DNA of 64,000 bases from Deltaproteobacteria bacterium. Lineage in GTDB: Bacteria > Myxococcota_A > Polyangia > Polyangiales > Ga0077539. The notes under the pieces were generated by a model. The model was not told the origin of the DNA, made no database searches, and worked only from the letters and a program-made list of their open reading frames with translations. The stretch is taken from NCBI GenBank assembly GCA_030694465.1, contig JAUXYJ010000076.1:1-64000 (forward strand), read 5' to 3'. Every line of letters begins with the position of its first letter. Position 1 is the first letter of the stretch. Made by a program: the position numbers and the translations under genes. Shown here one piece after another: positions 17,112 through 24,641 of this stretch.

Positions 17112-17551
17112 CACTCTGGGATCGCATCAGCGGCCGCATGCGTGACGCCATCGAGCCCCCGCAGGGCCCTCAGCGCCCTCGTGCGGCTCCTTCGCTCGCA
17201 GAACGACTCGATCTCACTCGGCTCTCGGATGCGTCCCTGGCGGCCGAGCTGGAGCGACGCCGGAGGCTCCGCGGTAAGCCAGCGCATCGACGCTCGGCAG
17301 CCGACGAAGAGCTCGACGCGCTCAGCGCCGGAAACAAATCGCGCATGCGACAGCTCACCGTCTCAAAGAGCTATTCGTATCTGCAGCTGACACCGGGAGC
17401 GACGCGGGCGCAGATTGAGCGGGCGTTTCGGCTGCAATTGCGCCGAGATCACCCCGATCGCTTCATCAGCGAGCCGGATAAGCACCAAGCAGCTGTCGCG
17501 CTCGCGGTGTTCTTGTCCGACGCGTATCGGCTGCTTCTCGAGCGCAGCTGA
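17108..17551 (+). CDS. J-domain (DnaJ-like) co-chaperone
   Basis: The 147-residue protein has a disordered Arg/Ala-rich N-terminus and a C-terminal J domain (SYSYLQLTPGATRAQIERAF) with the essential HPD at 115-117 (DHPDRF). It should stimulate a DnaK-type Hsp70. It lacks the Gly/Phe and zinc domains of true DnaJ, so it is a specialised co-chaperone. Translation is coupled to the PilZ gene through ATGA at 17108-17111. Its stop abuts the stop of the convergent FHA gene with no base between. Confidence 0.88.
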   Translation: MTLWDRISGRMRDAIEPPQGPQRPRAAPSLAERLDLTRLSDASLAAELERRRRLRGKPAHRRSAADEELDALSAGNKSRMRQLTVSKSYSYLQLTPGATRAQIERAFRLQLRRDHPDRFISEPDKHQAAVALAVFLSDAYRLLLERS

Positions 17552-18508
17552 TCAGCTCTTGCGCAGATAGCCAGCGCTCAAGAGCTTGATGAGAATCTCT
17601 GAGGCCTCGAGATCGCTGCACTGCGAGCGATCCATCACGGCTTCGACGTGTCCGTGATTAAACGCGAGCTGAAGAATGTCGAGCTCATTGGCCGACAGCT
17701 CACTCAGCGGAGGCGTCAGCGGCGAGGGGATCGACAGGTGCGCAGTGAGCGAAGGCATCGAGACACTCAGGCGCTCAAGCTCGTCCATCTGGCGCATCCC
17801 CTCCATCAAGATGACCTCCGTGGGGCGATCCAGCGCGTCCGAGAACTCTCTGTCGTCTGGGGGATCGAGCTCAAACGTCCCGTGCTGCCAGGTGAGCAAG
17901 CGATACATGGTCTTGAGCGACGGGATCTCTGCGCTCTCATTGAGCGTCGCGTGGACGATCACGCCACGCCGGAGATGAATTCGGCCCGCATCTTCGTCAC
18001 GTCGAACCACCAAAATCCCTGATTTTCGGCTGGTCGAAAACAGCTGAAGCAGGTCCACCAGCGAGATCTCAGAGAGTGAGCCAGCCATCGTCCGCACTTG
18101 ATTGTTGTGCGTACGCCGCATGGTGGCGCTGTCTTGGAGCTTCAGCTTCGCGGAAGCGACGGTGACCTCACTCGCGGACTCTTCGAGCGCGACACGAATA
18201 ATGCTCGTCCCGATGAGCACCTTGTCACCCTCTTTGAGTCTCGCGCGGCGGACCTTCTCACCGTTAACAAATGTGCCGTTAGTCGACCCGAGATCTTCGA
18301 TAATCAGCGAGTCATCTTGCAACAAAATGCGCGCGTGCCGACGTGAAACCATGTCCTCAATGAGGACAATGTCGATGTCGTTGGAGCGACCCACGATGAG
18401 CTCATGATTGGGCACAACAGGATACTCTCCACCCTGGTATTTCCCCGAGATGAAGCGCAGCGAAAAGTGTCGTGGTTTGGGCTGTGGGAGATCCATCGCC
18501 TTGGTCAA
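17552..18508 (-). CDS. FHA-PATAN (DUF4388) signalling protein
   Basis: This 318-residue protein has a forkhead-associated domain at about 30-108 with the phosphothreonine-binding motifs GRSNDIDI, SRRHA and STNGTFVNG. A DUF4388/PATAN domain follows at about 140-232 (AGSLSEISLVDLLQLFSTSR, SGILVVRRDEDAG), then a Ser/Pro linker and a small helical end. FHA domains read phosphorylation by Ser/Thr kinases such as the two in this window. PATAN domains are protein-interaction modules seen in myxobacterial and cyanobacterial signalling. ATG at 18496 is an alternative start. A second PATAN protein lies at 45610. Confidence 0.9.
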   Translation of the reverse strand: MTKAMDLPQPKPRHFSLRFISGKYQGGEYPVVPNHELIVGRSNDIDIVLIEDMVSRRHARILLQDDSLIIEDLGSTNGTFVNGEKVRRARLKEGDKVLIGTSIIRVALEESASEVTVASAKLKLQDSATMRRTHNNQVRTMAGSLSEISLVDLLQLFSTSRKSGILVVRRDEDAGRIHLRRGVIVHATLNESAEIPSLKTMYRLLTWQHGTFELDPPDDREFSDALDRPTEVILMEGMRQMDELERLSVSMPSLTAHLSIPSPLTPPLSELSANELDILQLAFNHGHVEAVMDRSQCSDLEASEILIKLLSAGYLRKS

Positions 18509-18573
18509 TCAGGGTCGCAGGCAGGCTAGCGGTGTGCGAGAACAAAGGTCAAGCACGAGTGTGTTGCTCTGCG

Positions 18574-18602
18574 TTGACAAAACCCCGTGAGAACAGTAAA
18601 CG
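18574..18602 (+). promoter_or_regulatory. Possible promoter for the small basic protein gene
   Basis: A perfect TTGACA (18574-18579) is followed after 17 bases by TAAACG (18597-18602), a poor -10. It would give a leader of about 175 bases to the ORF at 18785, including a TTGGAG/CTCCAA stem at 18636-18656. The -35 is convincing, the -10 is not. Confidence 0.35.
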
Positions 18603-18784
18603 CGGCATTGCCCGAAGGGTCTGCTGGCCTAGGTCTTGGAGTTAGTCTCTCTCCAACACCCCTCTGTCCCACTGGAGCTTAGAGTGCGTATGTGGCGCTT
18701 TTGCGCGAGAAAACACCACTCCAATCTCCGCTCGGTCCCGAAACCGCACTGTTTGAGACGATGACTGCAGAGAGGTAGACGTCC

Positions 18785-18901
18785 ATGTACTTGTCAGGAT
18801 CCAAGGTCAAGCGCACCAAAGTTCGCAACAAGAGCGCGCGATACCGCGCAAAGCTCAAGCGCAAGAACACCAACCGCCGCGCCCGCATGCTCAAGGCTTG
18901 A
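18785..18901 (+). CDS. 38-residue highly basic protein, possibly ribosome-associated
   Basis: A short frame starts at ATG 18785 with an AGAGAGG ribosome site about nine bases upstream and ends TGA 18899-18901. The product begins MYLSGSKVKRTKVRNKSARY and ends NRRARMLKA. About 18 of 38 residues are Lys or Arg and none is acidic. The size and composition resemble small ribosomal or ribosome-associated proteins (bS22, bTHX or AURKAIP1/COX24-like), but I cannot assign a family. Base composition at third positions is coding-like, and the long frame on the opposite strand lacks a ribosome site. It stands between the FHA gene and ppsR, with its own likely promoter. Confidence 0.62.
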   Translation: MYLSGSKVKRTKVRNKSARYRAKLKRKNTNRRARMLKA

Positions 18902-19071
18902 TCGCTGGCTGCGTTTGCAACGCAGCGCGTGTTTTGGGGGAACGTAGGGGACAGAGATCACGCGGTCGCTTCAACGCGGCGTGCGAAAATCTCACGTGTC
19001 TGCCGCACCGCGTCCACGCGATCGGCAGCGCAATCGCGTCGTGTCAGTGTAGGCTTCGCGTGAGAAGCGAA

Positions 19072-19908
19072 ATGACAGTGATTGAGCGAGCCAAAGCACC
19101 CATTGACGTGATGAGTGACTCTACCGGTGAGACCGCCGAGCGCGTCGTACGTGCCGCGTTGTTGCAGTTTCCCGAGCAGAAGGTGCGGATCCGGTTTCAT
19201 GCGCGGATTCGTGATCGAGATGCCGCGCGGTCGGTGATCGAGGCCTGCGCTCGCGACGGTGGATTGCTGGTCTTTACGATCGTTTCGCCAGAGCTTCGTG
19301 AGTTTGTTCACCAGGTCTGTTACGAGAAAAAAGTAGAGAGCGTCGACGTCATTGGCGCGATGCTGGGCAAGCTCTCAAGCTTCTTGGACTCGGCTCCCTT
19401 GGGGCTCCCCAGCGTCTCGCTGCCCCTGTCCGAAGAGTATTTTCGCCGCATTGAGGCCGTCGAATTTGCCGTGAAGAACGATGACGGCAAAGAGCCACGC
19501 AATCTTCGCAAGGCAGACCTGGTGCTGGTCGGAGTCTCACGCACTTCGAAGACTCCGTTGAGCACCTACCTCGCCAATCGCGGGATCAAAGTGGCCAATG
19601 TACCGCTTGTCCTTGGGGTCCCCTTGCCGGCTGAGCTCAGCGAAATCCCTCAGGATCGCGTGGTCGCCCTGACCATCGGCCTGGACCAGTTGTTGGACAT
19701 TCGCCGTGAGCGTCTGCGACAGCTCGGGATGCCCGCGGACACCAACTATGGCCTGCGAGAACACGTCCAAGAAGAGCTCGATTTTGCCCAATCGATCTAC
19801 CGCAGTCACCCCCAGTGGCCGGTCATTGAGGTCACTGGTCGTGCCATCGAAGAGACCGCAGTGATCATCATGGATTTGCTCAAAGAGCGCGGCCGAGCGC
19901 TCTACTAA
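19072..19908 (+). CDS. ppsR: Pyruvate, phosphate dikinase / PEP synthase regulatory protein
   Basis: This DUF299 bifunctional kinase/pyrophosphorylase of 278 residues switches PPDK or PEP synthase off (ADP-dependent Thr phosphorylation) and on (phosphate-dependent removal). Family motifs are VMSDSTGETAERVV near the N-terminus and the P-loop GVSRTSKTPLSTYLANRG at about 153-170. The ATG at 19072 fits the family's N-terminus and follows a GAGAAG site; the frame reaches back to 18898 but that part is Cys/Arg-rich noise. The target enzyme is not in the window, so PPDK versus PpsA cannot be decided. Confidence 0.93.
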   Translation: MTVIERAKAPIDVMSDSTGETAERVVRAALLQFPEQKVRIRFHARIRDRDAARSVIEACARDGGLLVFTIVSPELREFVHQVCYEKKVESVDVIGAMLGKLSSFLDSAPLGLPSVSLPLSEEYFRRIEAVEFAVKNDDGKEPRNLRKADLVLVGVSRTSKTPLSTYLANRGIKVANVPLVLGVPLPAELSEIPQDRVVALTIGLDQLLDIRRERLRQLGMPADTNYGLREHVQEELDFAQSIYRSHPQWPVIEVTGRAIEETAVIIMDLLKERGRALY

Positions 19909-19977
19909 CGCGCGCTGACGCAGCGCTCCGGCGACGTCGCCGGGTCAGCTGACAAGGGGCGCCACGAGGGTGCTGGC

Positions 19978-20505
19978 TTACTCGTGGAGCGCGGGCTTTT
20001 TGCGTGGTCCCAGGTACTCATCCCACACGGTCGCCGCGACGTTGGCCACGATGCCGTCTGCGACGCGCAATCGGCGTGAGAGCTCACGCGCGATGTTCAT
20101 CACGAGCATGGCGTAGCTCTGGATGTCTCGGCGATAGAGCTTGTCAAAATCACTCGCGCTGACCACGAGCATGAGCGAGGGCGCAAGGGCGCGGACCGAC
20201 GCGCTCCGTGGCATCACGTCGAGGATGGACATCTCGCCCACCCAGTCACCGGGCCCAAGCATCGCGACGCGCGCCTCGGAGCCGCTCGGAGATCGCTTGA
20301 GCACTTCGAGCTCGCCGCCGATCACTACAAACATTTCGCGAGCAGATTCGCCCTCTTTGAGCACAAAGCTCCCGGCCTCGACGTTGACCACGCTCAGGTC
20401 TTCGAGGAGCAAATCGAGGGTGGTGTCACTGAGCCCACCGAACAGGCCAATCTCGCGCAGAGGGTCTCGTCGCAGAATCGCAGAAGCACTTCGTCGCTCA
20501 CTCAT
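19978..20505 (-). CDS. Cyclic nucleotide-binding (CRP-like) domain protein
   Basis: This 175-residue protein carries one cNMP-binding domain (residues 15-130): LFGGLSDTTLDLLLEDL, SFVLKEGESAREMFVVIGGEL, GDWVGEMSIL and the phosphate-binding cassette region PRSASVRA. The C-terminal 40 residues are helical and have no DNA-binding helix-turn-helix, so it is not a complete CRP-type regulator. It may act on a partner protein. It is divergent from the Ser/Thr kinase gene that starts about 100 bases away, and the two may be functionally linked. Confidence 0.88.
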   Translation of the reverse strand: MSERRSASAILRRDPLREIGLFGGLSDTTLDLLLEDLSVVNVEAGSFVLKEGESAREMFVVIGGELEVLKRSPSGSEARVAMLGPGDWVGEMSILDVMPRSASVRALAPSLMLVVSASDFDKLYRRDIQSYAMLVMNIARELSRRLRVADGIVANVAATVWDEYLGPRKKPALHE

Positions 20506-20606
20506 GACAGATCGTGTCTCACAGACTCACGGCGCTTGGGTACGCCACGTCAGAACTTGTAGAAGATGAGAGCATTTGGCTGGGTTCGGGGTACAGTGAG
20601 CTTGCG

Positions 20607-22343
20607 GTGAGTGGGCCGAATTCGCTCGATCTTCCCAGGATGTTTGGGCCCTATGAGCTCGTGCGCCAGCTTGGCGTGGGCGGCATGGCCGAGGTCTTCG
20701 TTGCGCGCGCACGCTCGGTCGCTGGCTTCGAGAAGATCGTCGCGCTCAAGACAATTCATCCAAGGCTCTCGGCGGACCCTGAGTTTACGCAGCTTCTTGT
20801 CGAAGAGGCCAATATCACCGCGCAGTTGTCTCACCGCAACATCGTTCAGGTGATTGATCTCGGGCAGGTCGACAGCACGCACTACATCGCGATGGAGTTC
20901 GTCGATGGGATGGATCTGTCGCGATTTCTCATGCTCTTGCGAGAGCGCAAGCTCAGGGTCTCGCCACGTGTGGCCGCCTACGTAGCCCGCGAAATCGCAG
21001 ACGGCCTCGATCACGCGCACCGCAAGGCAGGGACCGATGGCAAGCCCCTTCGGATTATTCATCGTGACATTTCGCCGCCTAATATCCTGATCAATACCTC
21101 GGGGGAGGTAAAGATCGCGGACTTCGGTGTCGCCAAGGCTTCACTCCGCGCGGTCCAAACCAGCGCTGGTGTGGTCAAGGGAAAGTACGCGTACATGTCG
21201 CCCGAACAAGCGCGTGCGCAGCCCATTGATCCTCGCGCGGATTTGTTTTCGTTGGGCTGTGTGCTCTACGAGCTCGCGACAGGGCAACCCGTGTATCCGA
21301 GCATGCCTCTGCCCATGATGCTTGATCGGGTCGCACGCGCGGTCTATCAAGCCGCCGAACAAGCACGCCCTGATCTTCCGCCCAAGCTCGTCGCGATGAT
21401 CAAGAAGGCTCTCTCGGCACGCGCAGACGATCGGTTCGCTACGGCGCGCGCCATGGCCGATGAGCTCACGGATTTGCTCTACAACTACCCGCCCAACCCC
21501 GAGGCGGAGCTTAGCGCGTTGATCCACGAGCTGAGCGGTGCAGCGTCTACGCCCAGCATTCCGCCACTCGGAATGGAACACTCGATCCTGGACGATGACT
21601 TTGACGACTCGACGCAAATCGAGAGCGTCTCGGTCATGCGATCGCGCATGGTCGACAAGCTTCTGCCACAAATGGCGCCCAGCACCAGCACCGCAGCGCC
21701 CGTGGCGCGCGACGAGCAAACTCGTGCGTTTAAGCGCGTCCCTTCAGGCCCCTCGACCGACGACATCTTAGAAGACGAGCCCCCCTCGCAGCCCCTCAAC
21801 ACCGCGGCGCGTCCTCCGCCCCCACCCGGCGCAGCGCGTGTCCGGAGCCCCGGCGCAGCGGGTCGTCTCTCTGCCTCAAGCACTCTCCCGCCGACGCCCG
21901 TAAGCGAACCACATCGGACAGCTCCCACCGTGCCCCCACCGGGCCGCCAGCGCCCGCCCATGGGCCCCACAGCGAGCGCGCCCACACTCCCGACGGTCTC
22001 TGCACCGCCGTACGCTTCTCAGCAGCAGCCACCTGCTCAGCAGGCTCCGTTGCCACACGCCCCCACCGTGTTGTCCGCGCCCCAGCCGCAGCCCCAACCC
22101 CAGCTCCAGCCCTGGCCCTCACACAGCATGGGCCCGATGCAATCGATGCAATCGATGCAGTCGATGCAATCGATGCAACCGATGCAATCGATGGGCTCTC
22201 CGCAGGGAATGGCGCCCTACCAGCATGCACCGGAGCAATATCCCGAGCCTCAGCGGCCCAACGTCGCGCTGTGGGCGGCGAGCGGATTTGCGGTCTTTGG
22301 GTTGGTCGCGTTGGGGCTCGTGTGGCTCTTGGTGGTTCGATGA
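20607..22343 (+). CDS. Hanks-type Ser/Thr protein kinase with Pro-rich linker and C-terminal membrane anchor
   Basis: I favour the GTG at 20607 (578 residues); ATG at 20514 would leave only eight bases to the divergent gene, and ATG at 20640 would begin inside the domain. All kinase motifs are intact: the loop GVGGMAEVF (about 22-30), Lys48 in VALK, HRDISPPN with catalytic Asp154, and DFG with Asp172. The kinase ends near residue 300. A disordered Pro/Ala/Gln-rich region of about 240 residues follows, including six copies of MQS/MQP, then one membrane helix at 550-573. The kinase is thus cytoplasmic and tail-anchored. Its stop overlaps the SdhC start (ATGA). A TACAGT at 20592-20597 may be its -10. 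Confidence 0.9.
   Translation: MSGPNSLDLPRMFGPYELVRQLGVGGMAEVFVARARSVAGFEKIVALKTIHPRLSADPEFTQLLVEEANITAQLSHRNIVQVIDLGQVDSTHYIAMEFVDGMDLSRFLMLLRERKLRVSPRVAAYVAREIADGLDHAHRKAGTDGKPLRIIHRDISPPNILINTSGEVKIADFGVAKASLRAVQTSAGVVKGKYAYMSPEQARAQPIDPRADLFSLGCVLYELATGQPVYPSMPLPMMLDRVARAVYQAAEQARPDLPPKLVAMIKKALSARADDRFATARAMADELTDLLYNYPPNPEAELSALIHELSGAASTPSIPPLGMEHSILDDDFDDSTQIESVSVMRSRMVDKLLPQMAPSTSTAAPVARDEQTRAFKRVPSGPSTDDILEDEPPSQPLNTAARPPPPPGAARVRSPGAAGRLSASSTLPPTPVSEPHRTAPTVPPPGRQRPPMGPTASAPTLPTVSAPPYASQQQPPAQQAPLPHAPTVLSAPQPQPQPQLQPWPSHSMGPMQSMQSMQSMQSMQPMQSMGSPQGMAPYQHAPEQYPEPQRPNVALWAASGFAVFGLVALGLVWLLVVR
22137..22190 (+). repeat. Nine-base tandem repeat inside the kinase gene
   Basis: Six head-to-tail copies of ATGCAATCG (two with one substitution) encode a Met-Gln-Ser/Pro repeat in the disordered linker. 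It is in frame, so copy-number change would lengthen the linker without breaking the gene. Confidence 0.9.
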
Positions 22344-23011
22344 CGCGAGCGTTTGTGCTGCGGCGATTGCACTCGCTCGCGGGTGTGCTTCCGCTTGGAT
22401 TTTTTTTGGTCGAACATCTCTGGACCAACGCGACCATGCTCTACGGGCAAGAGGCCTTTGACGGAGCGGTCGCGCGCATCCATCGGCTGCCGGGCCTCGC
22501 ATGGCTTGAGCTATTGGGGATCTTTGTTCCGCTCGGATACCATGCGATTTATGGGATTTTCATCGCGCGCAAGGCAAAGCTCAACGTGGGCAGTTATCCG
22601 TACTTGGGCAACTGGCTCTTTGCGATTCAGCGCGTGACAGGCGTGCTCACGCTGCTCTTTGTGCTGCTTCACTTGTGGCAGTTTCACATCGCGCGTGTGC
22701 GCGGAGCTCTTGAGGTCAGCGCGCTCTATTCAGCGGTCGAACGCACGCTGTCCACGCCTGGGATGTTCGCGCTTTATCTTGCAGGGATCACCGCGACCAT
22801 TGTGCATTTTGCCAACGGGTTGCGTACAGCGGGAGACACTTGGGGGCTCGCTCGCTCGGCACGATCGCGACGTGTCATCGCGGGTCTTGCGCTCGCGTTG
22901 GGCGTCGGGATGTGGGTCGTGGGAGTCAACACGCTCTATCACTTTGTCCTCCGATGCGGCGGTGTGCTGCCTCTTCCTGGGCTCAACCGGAGTGTCGTGT
23001 GCGGCTCGTAA
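22340..23011 (+). CDS. sdhC: Succinate dehydrogenase cytochrome b558-type subunit (SdhC)
   Basis: This 223-residue membrane protein resembles the single-polypeptide di-haem anchor of Bacillus-type (SQR class B) succinate dehydrogenase or fumarate reductase. It has five helices with histidines at 11, 26, 68, 111 and 156, matching from memory the haem-ligand and quinone-site histidines of B. subtilis SdhC with an offset of about two. The opening RRLHSLAGVLPLGFFLVEHL is characteristic. It is coupled to the kinase by ATGA and overlaps the deacetylase start. The expected sdhA and sdhB partners do not follow, so the subunit is detached from its operon here. Confidence 0.88.
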   Translation: MTRAFVLRRLHSLAGVLPLGFFLVEHLWTNATMLYGQEAFDGAVARIHRLPGLAWLELLGIFVPLGYHAIYGIFIARKAKLNVGSYPYLGNWLFAIQRVTGVLTLLFVLLHLWQFHIARVRGALEVSALYSAVERTLSTPGMFALYLAGITATIVHFANGLRTAGDTWGLARSARSRRVIAGLALALGVGMWVVGVNTLYHFVLRCGGVLPLPGLNRSVVCGS

Positions 23012-23820
23012 GTCCAGCAAATATTCTATCCATTGTGATTTCTCTCGCGGTGATCTCGCTTGCAGCGGTCGGCCTCGGCGAGACCTCTCGGAGACACAAA
23101 GCCGCCGATGGAAACCTCTGGGGACTCGATCGCTTTCGCGGCGGAGGCTTGATCCGCGGACCGTGTGCGCGGAGGGCTTGCATCGCGCTGACCTTCGACG
23201 ATGGGCCCGAGCACAGCACCACCCCGCGGGTGCTCGATGAGCTAGATCGCCGCGGAGTTCGTGCGACATTTTTCGTTGTAGGGCGCCGCTTCGATGGGGA
23301 TGGGCCTATCGCGGAGCGCAACCGCGAGGTGCTCCGCGATGTATGGCGTCGCGGGCACATGGTCGGAAACCACACGTACACGCACCCCTTGATGGACCGC
23401 TTGGATGAGCGATCGATCACCCGCGAGATCGAGCGCACCGATCGTGTGATCACAGAGACACTCGGGGTGCGCACGTTCTTGTTTCGTGCGCCCTACGGCG
23501 CGATGCAGACCCCAGCGGCGAGGCACGCGGTCTATTCGCGTGGATTAACGCCGGTCTTTTGGGCCATTGACACTCGGGATTGGGCGGCACACAGCCCCGA
23601 AGAAGTGCTCGCGAATTTTCGAGCGGGTCTCGACGAATCTCCCCGAGGTGGTGTGGTGCTCTTTCACGACACACTTCCACGGACCACGCAGGCGTTGCCG
23701 TTGGTCTTTGACGAGATCGCCGCGCGCAATGAGCAGCGACGGACGCGCGGGCTGCCACCGTACGAGTTTGTTGGGCTCGATGAGCTGTGGGAACCCCTGC
23801 GGCCGAGTCGCGCACACTAG
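22999..23820 (+). CDS. Membrane-anchored polysaccharide deacetylase (NodB domain)
   Basis: This 273-residue product starts at GTG 22999, inside the end of sdhC; the frame reaches back to 22840 but a hydrophobic anchor (ANILSIVISLAVISLAAVGL) begins just after this GTG. NodB motifs are TFDDGPEHST (motif 1, Asp-Asp), NHTYTHP with the metal histidines (motif 2), RAPYGAM (motif 3) and VVLFHD (motif 5). It should remove N-acetyl groups from peptidoglycan or another N-acetylglucosamine polymer outside the membrane. Overlapping frames suggest one transcript with the kinase and SdhC. Confidence 0.9.
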   Translation: MRLVSPANILSIVISLAVISLAAVGLGETSRRHKAADGNLWGLDRFRGGGLIRGPCARRACIALTFDDGPEHSTTPRVLDELDRRGVRATFFVVGRRFDGDGPIAERNREVLRDVWRRGHMVGNHTYTHPLMDRLDERSITREIERTDRVITETLGVRTFLFRAPYGAMQTPAARHAVYSRGLTPVFWAIDTRDWAAHSPEEVLANFRAGLDESPRGGVVLFHDTLPRTTQALPLVFDEIAARNEQRRTRGLPPYEFVGLDELWEPLRPSRAH

Positions 23821-23839
23821 GCGAACGCGCAGCAATGAT

Positions 23840-24364
23840 TCAGCCGGTTCTGACTCGGTCGCTGGAGAGCGCGGTGAGTAGCAGCTGCATGCTCTGAGTG
23901 AACTTCTCGTACTCTCGGAGCTCTATTGCGGTGGGCTTGTTCTCACGCGTGCTCAGCAGCCACTGGACCGCTGGGCCCAGTTCGTTAAACGATTTGCTCA
24001 CGACACGAGAGCGAAAGACAAAGCCCACCGAGGTGGCCGCGCTGCGCACGGTCGCGGCAGCGAAGCCGTCGCCCTCCACCACCAGCGTGTGTGCAGCGAG
24101 TTTGCCGTCCAACATGCGAGCGATCGCGTCAAACTCGGGGCGCACGAGCGAGTCCGCCATCGCTTTAAACGAGAACGCCTCGAGCCGAAACAGCGTGAGC
24201 GAATAGAGCTTGTCGTGAGTGCGAAGCAGCCGATCAAAGAGCGCCCGCTGCGCCTTCACCCGCGCCACTGTTGGGATGCCATGCCAGAGCGAGAAAGTGA
24301 CGTTCTCGCGGGCCCCAAAAGCGCAGGCCTCGTCGATGTGCGCAATCGTGCTTTGTGATTCCAT
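23840..24364 (-). CDS. Conserved hypothetical protein, possibly STAS-like
   Basis: This 174-residue soluble protein alternates beta strands and helices (VTFSLWHGIPTVARVKAQRA, AAHTLVVEGDGFAAATVRSA). This is the rhythm of SpoIIAA/STAS-like or related small alpha/beta domains that myxobacteria use in signalling. No motif is decisive. It is convergent with the deacetylase gene and has no operon partner. Family assignment is weak; that it is a real gene is supported by frame length, composition and a clean start. Confidence 0.6.
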   Translation of the reverse strand: MESQSTIAHIDEACAFGARENVTFSLWHGIPTVARVKAQRALFDRLLRTHDKLYSLTLFRLEAFSFKAMADSLVRPEFDAIARMLDGKLAAHTLVVEGDGFAAATVRSAATSVGFVFRSRVVSKSFNELGPAVQWLLSTRENKPTAIELREYEKFTQSMQLLLTALSSDRVRTG

Positions 24365-24575
24365 GCTCGTCGGTTTCGCTCGGTAAATGGTGCGGTGAAA
24401 GAGCGCCCCTCCCAGAGGCCAGTGGGGCAGAAGAAAAGCACACTACGGACCAATTTGTCACTCGCGCTCAGCGTCGAGAAATACCGCGAAATGCCTGATC
24501 AAGAGTTACAGGCAGGGCAGCAAATTCGCACCCTGGCGGCCGCACGGCATGAGGCGCGCTGAGCACAAGGGAGCT

Positions 24576-24596
24576 GCGAGCATTGGGGATGCTCGC
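24576..24596 (-). terminator. Hairpin downstream of secA
   Basis: A perfect 8-base stem (GCGAGCAT / ATGCTCGC) with a five-base loop (TGGGG on the plus strand) lies 46-66 bases beyond the secA stop. There is no U-tract on the secA-sense strand, so it may only protect the 3' end. The AGCAT-GGGG-ATGCT core is shared with the tandem repeat at 63437. Confidence 0.35.
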
Positions 24597-24641
24597 GAGG
24601 CCATCACCCGCGGGGACTTCAGCGCTGACGCACGGAGAGCG

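Noticed and set aside
22137-22190. Six repeats considered as an iteron or origin
   Set aside because: The units are in frame within a disordered protein linker and code cleanly for Met-Gln-Ser.
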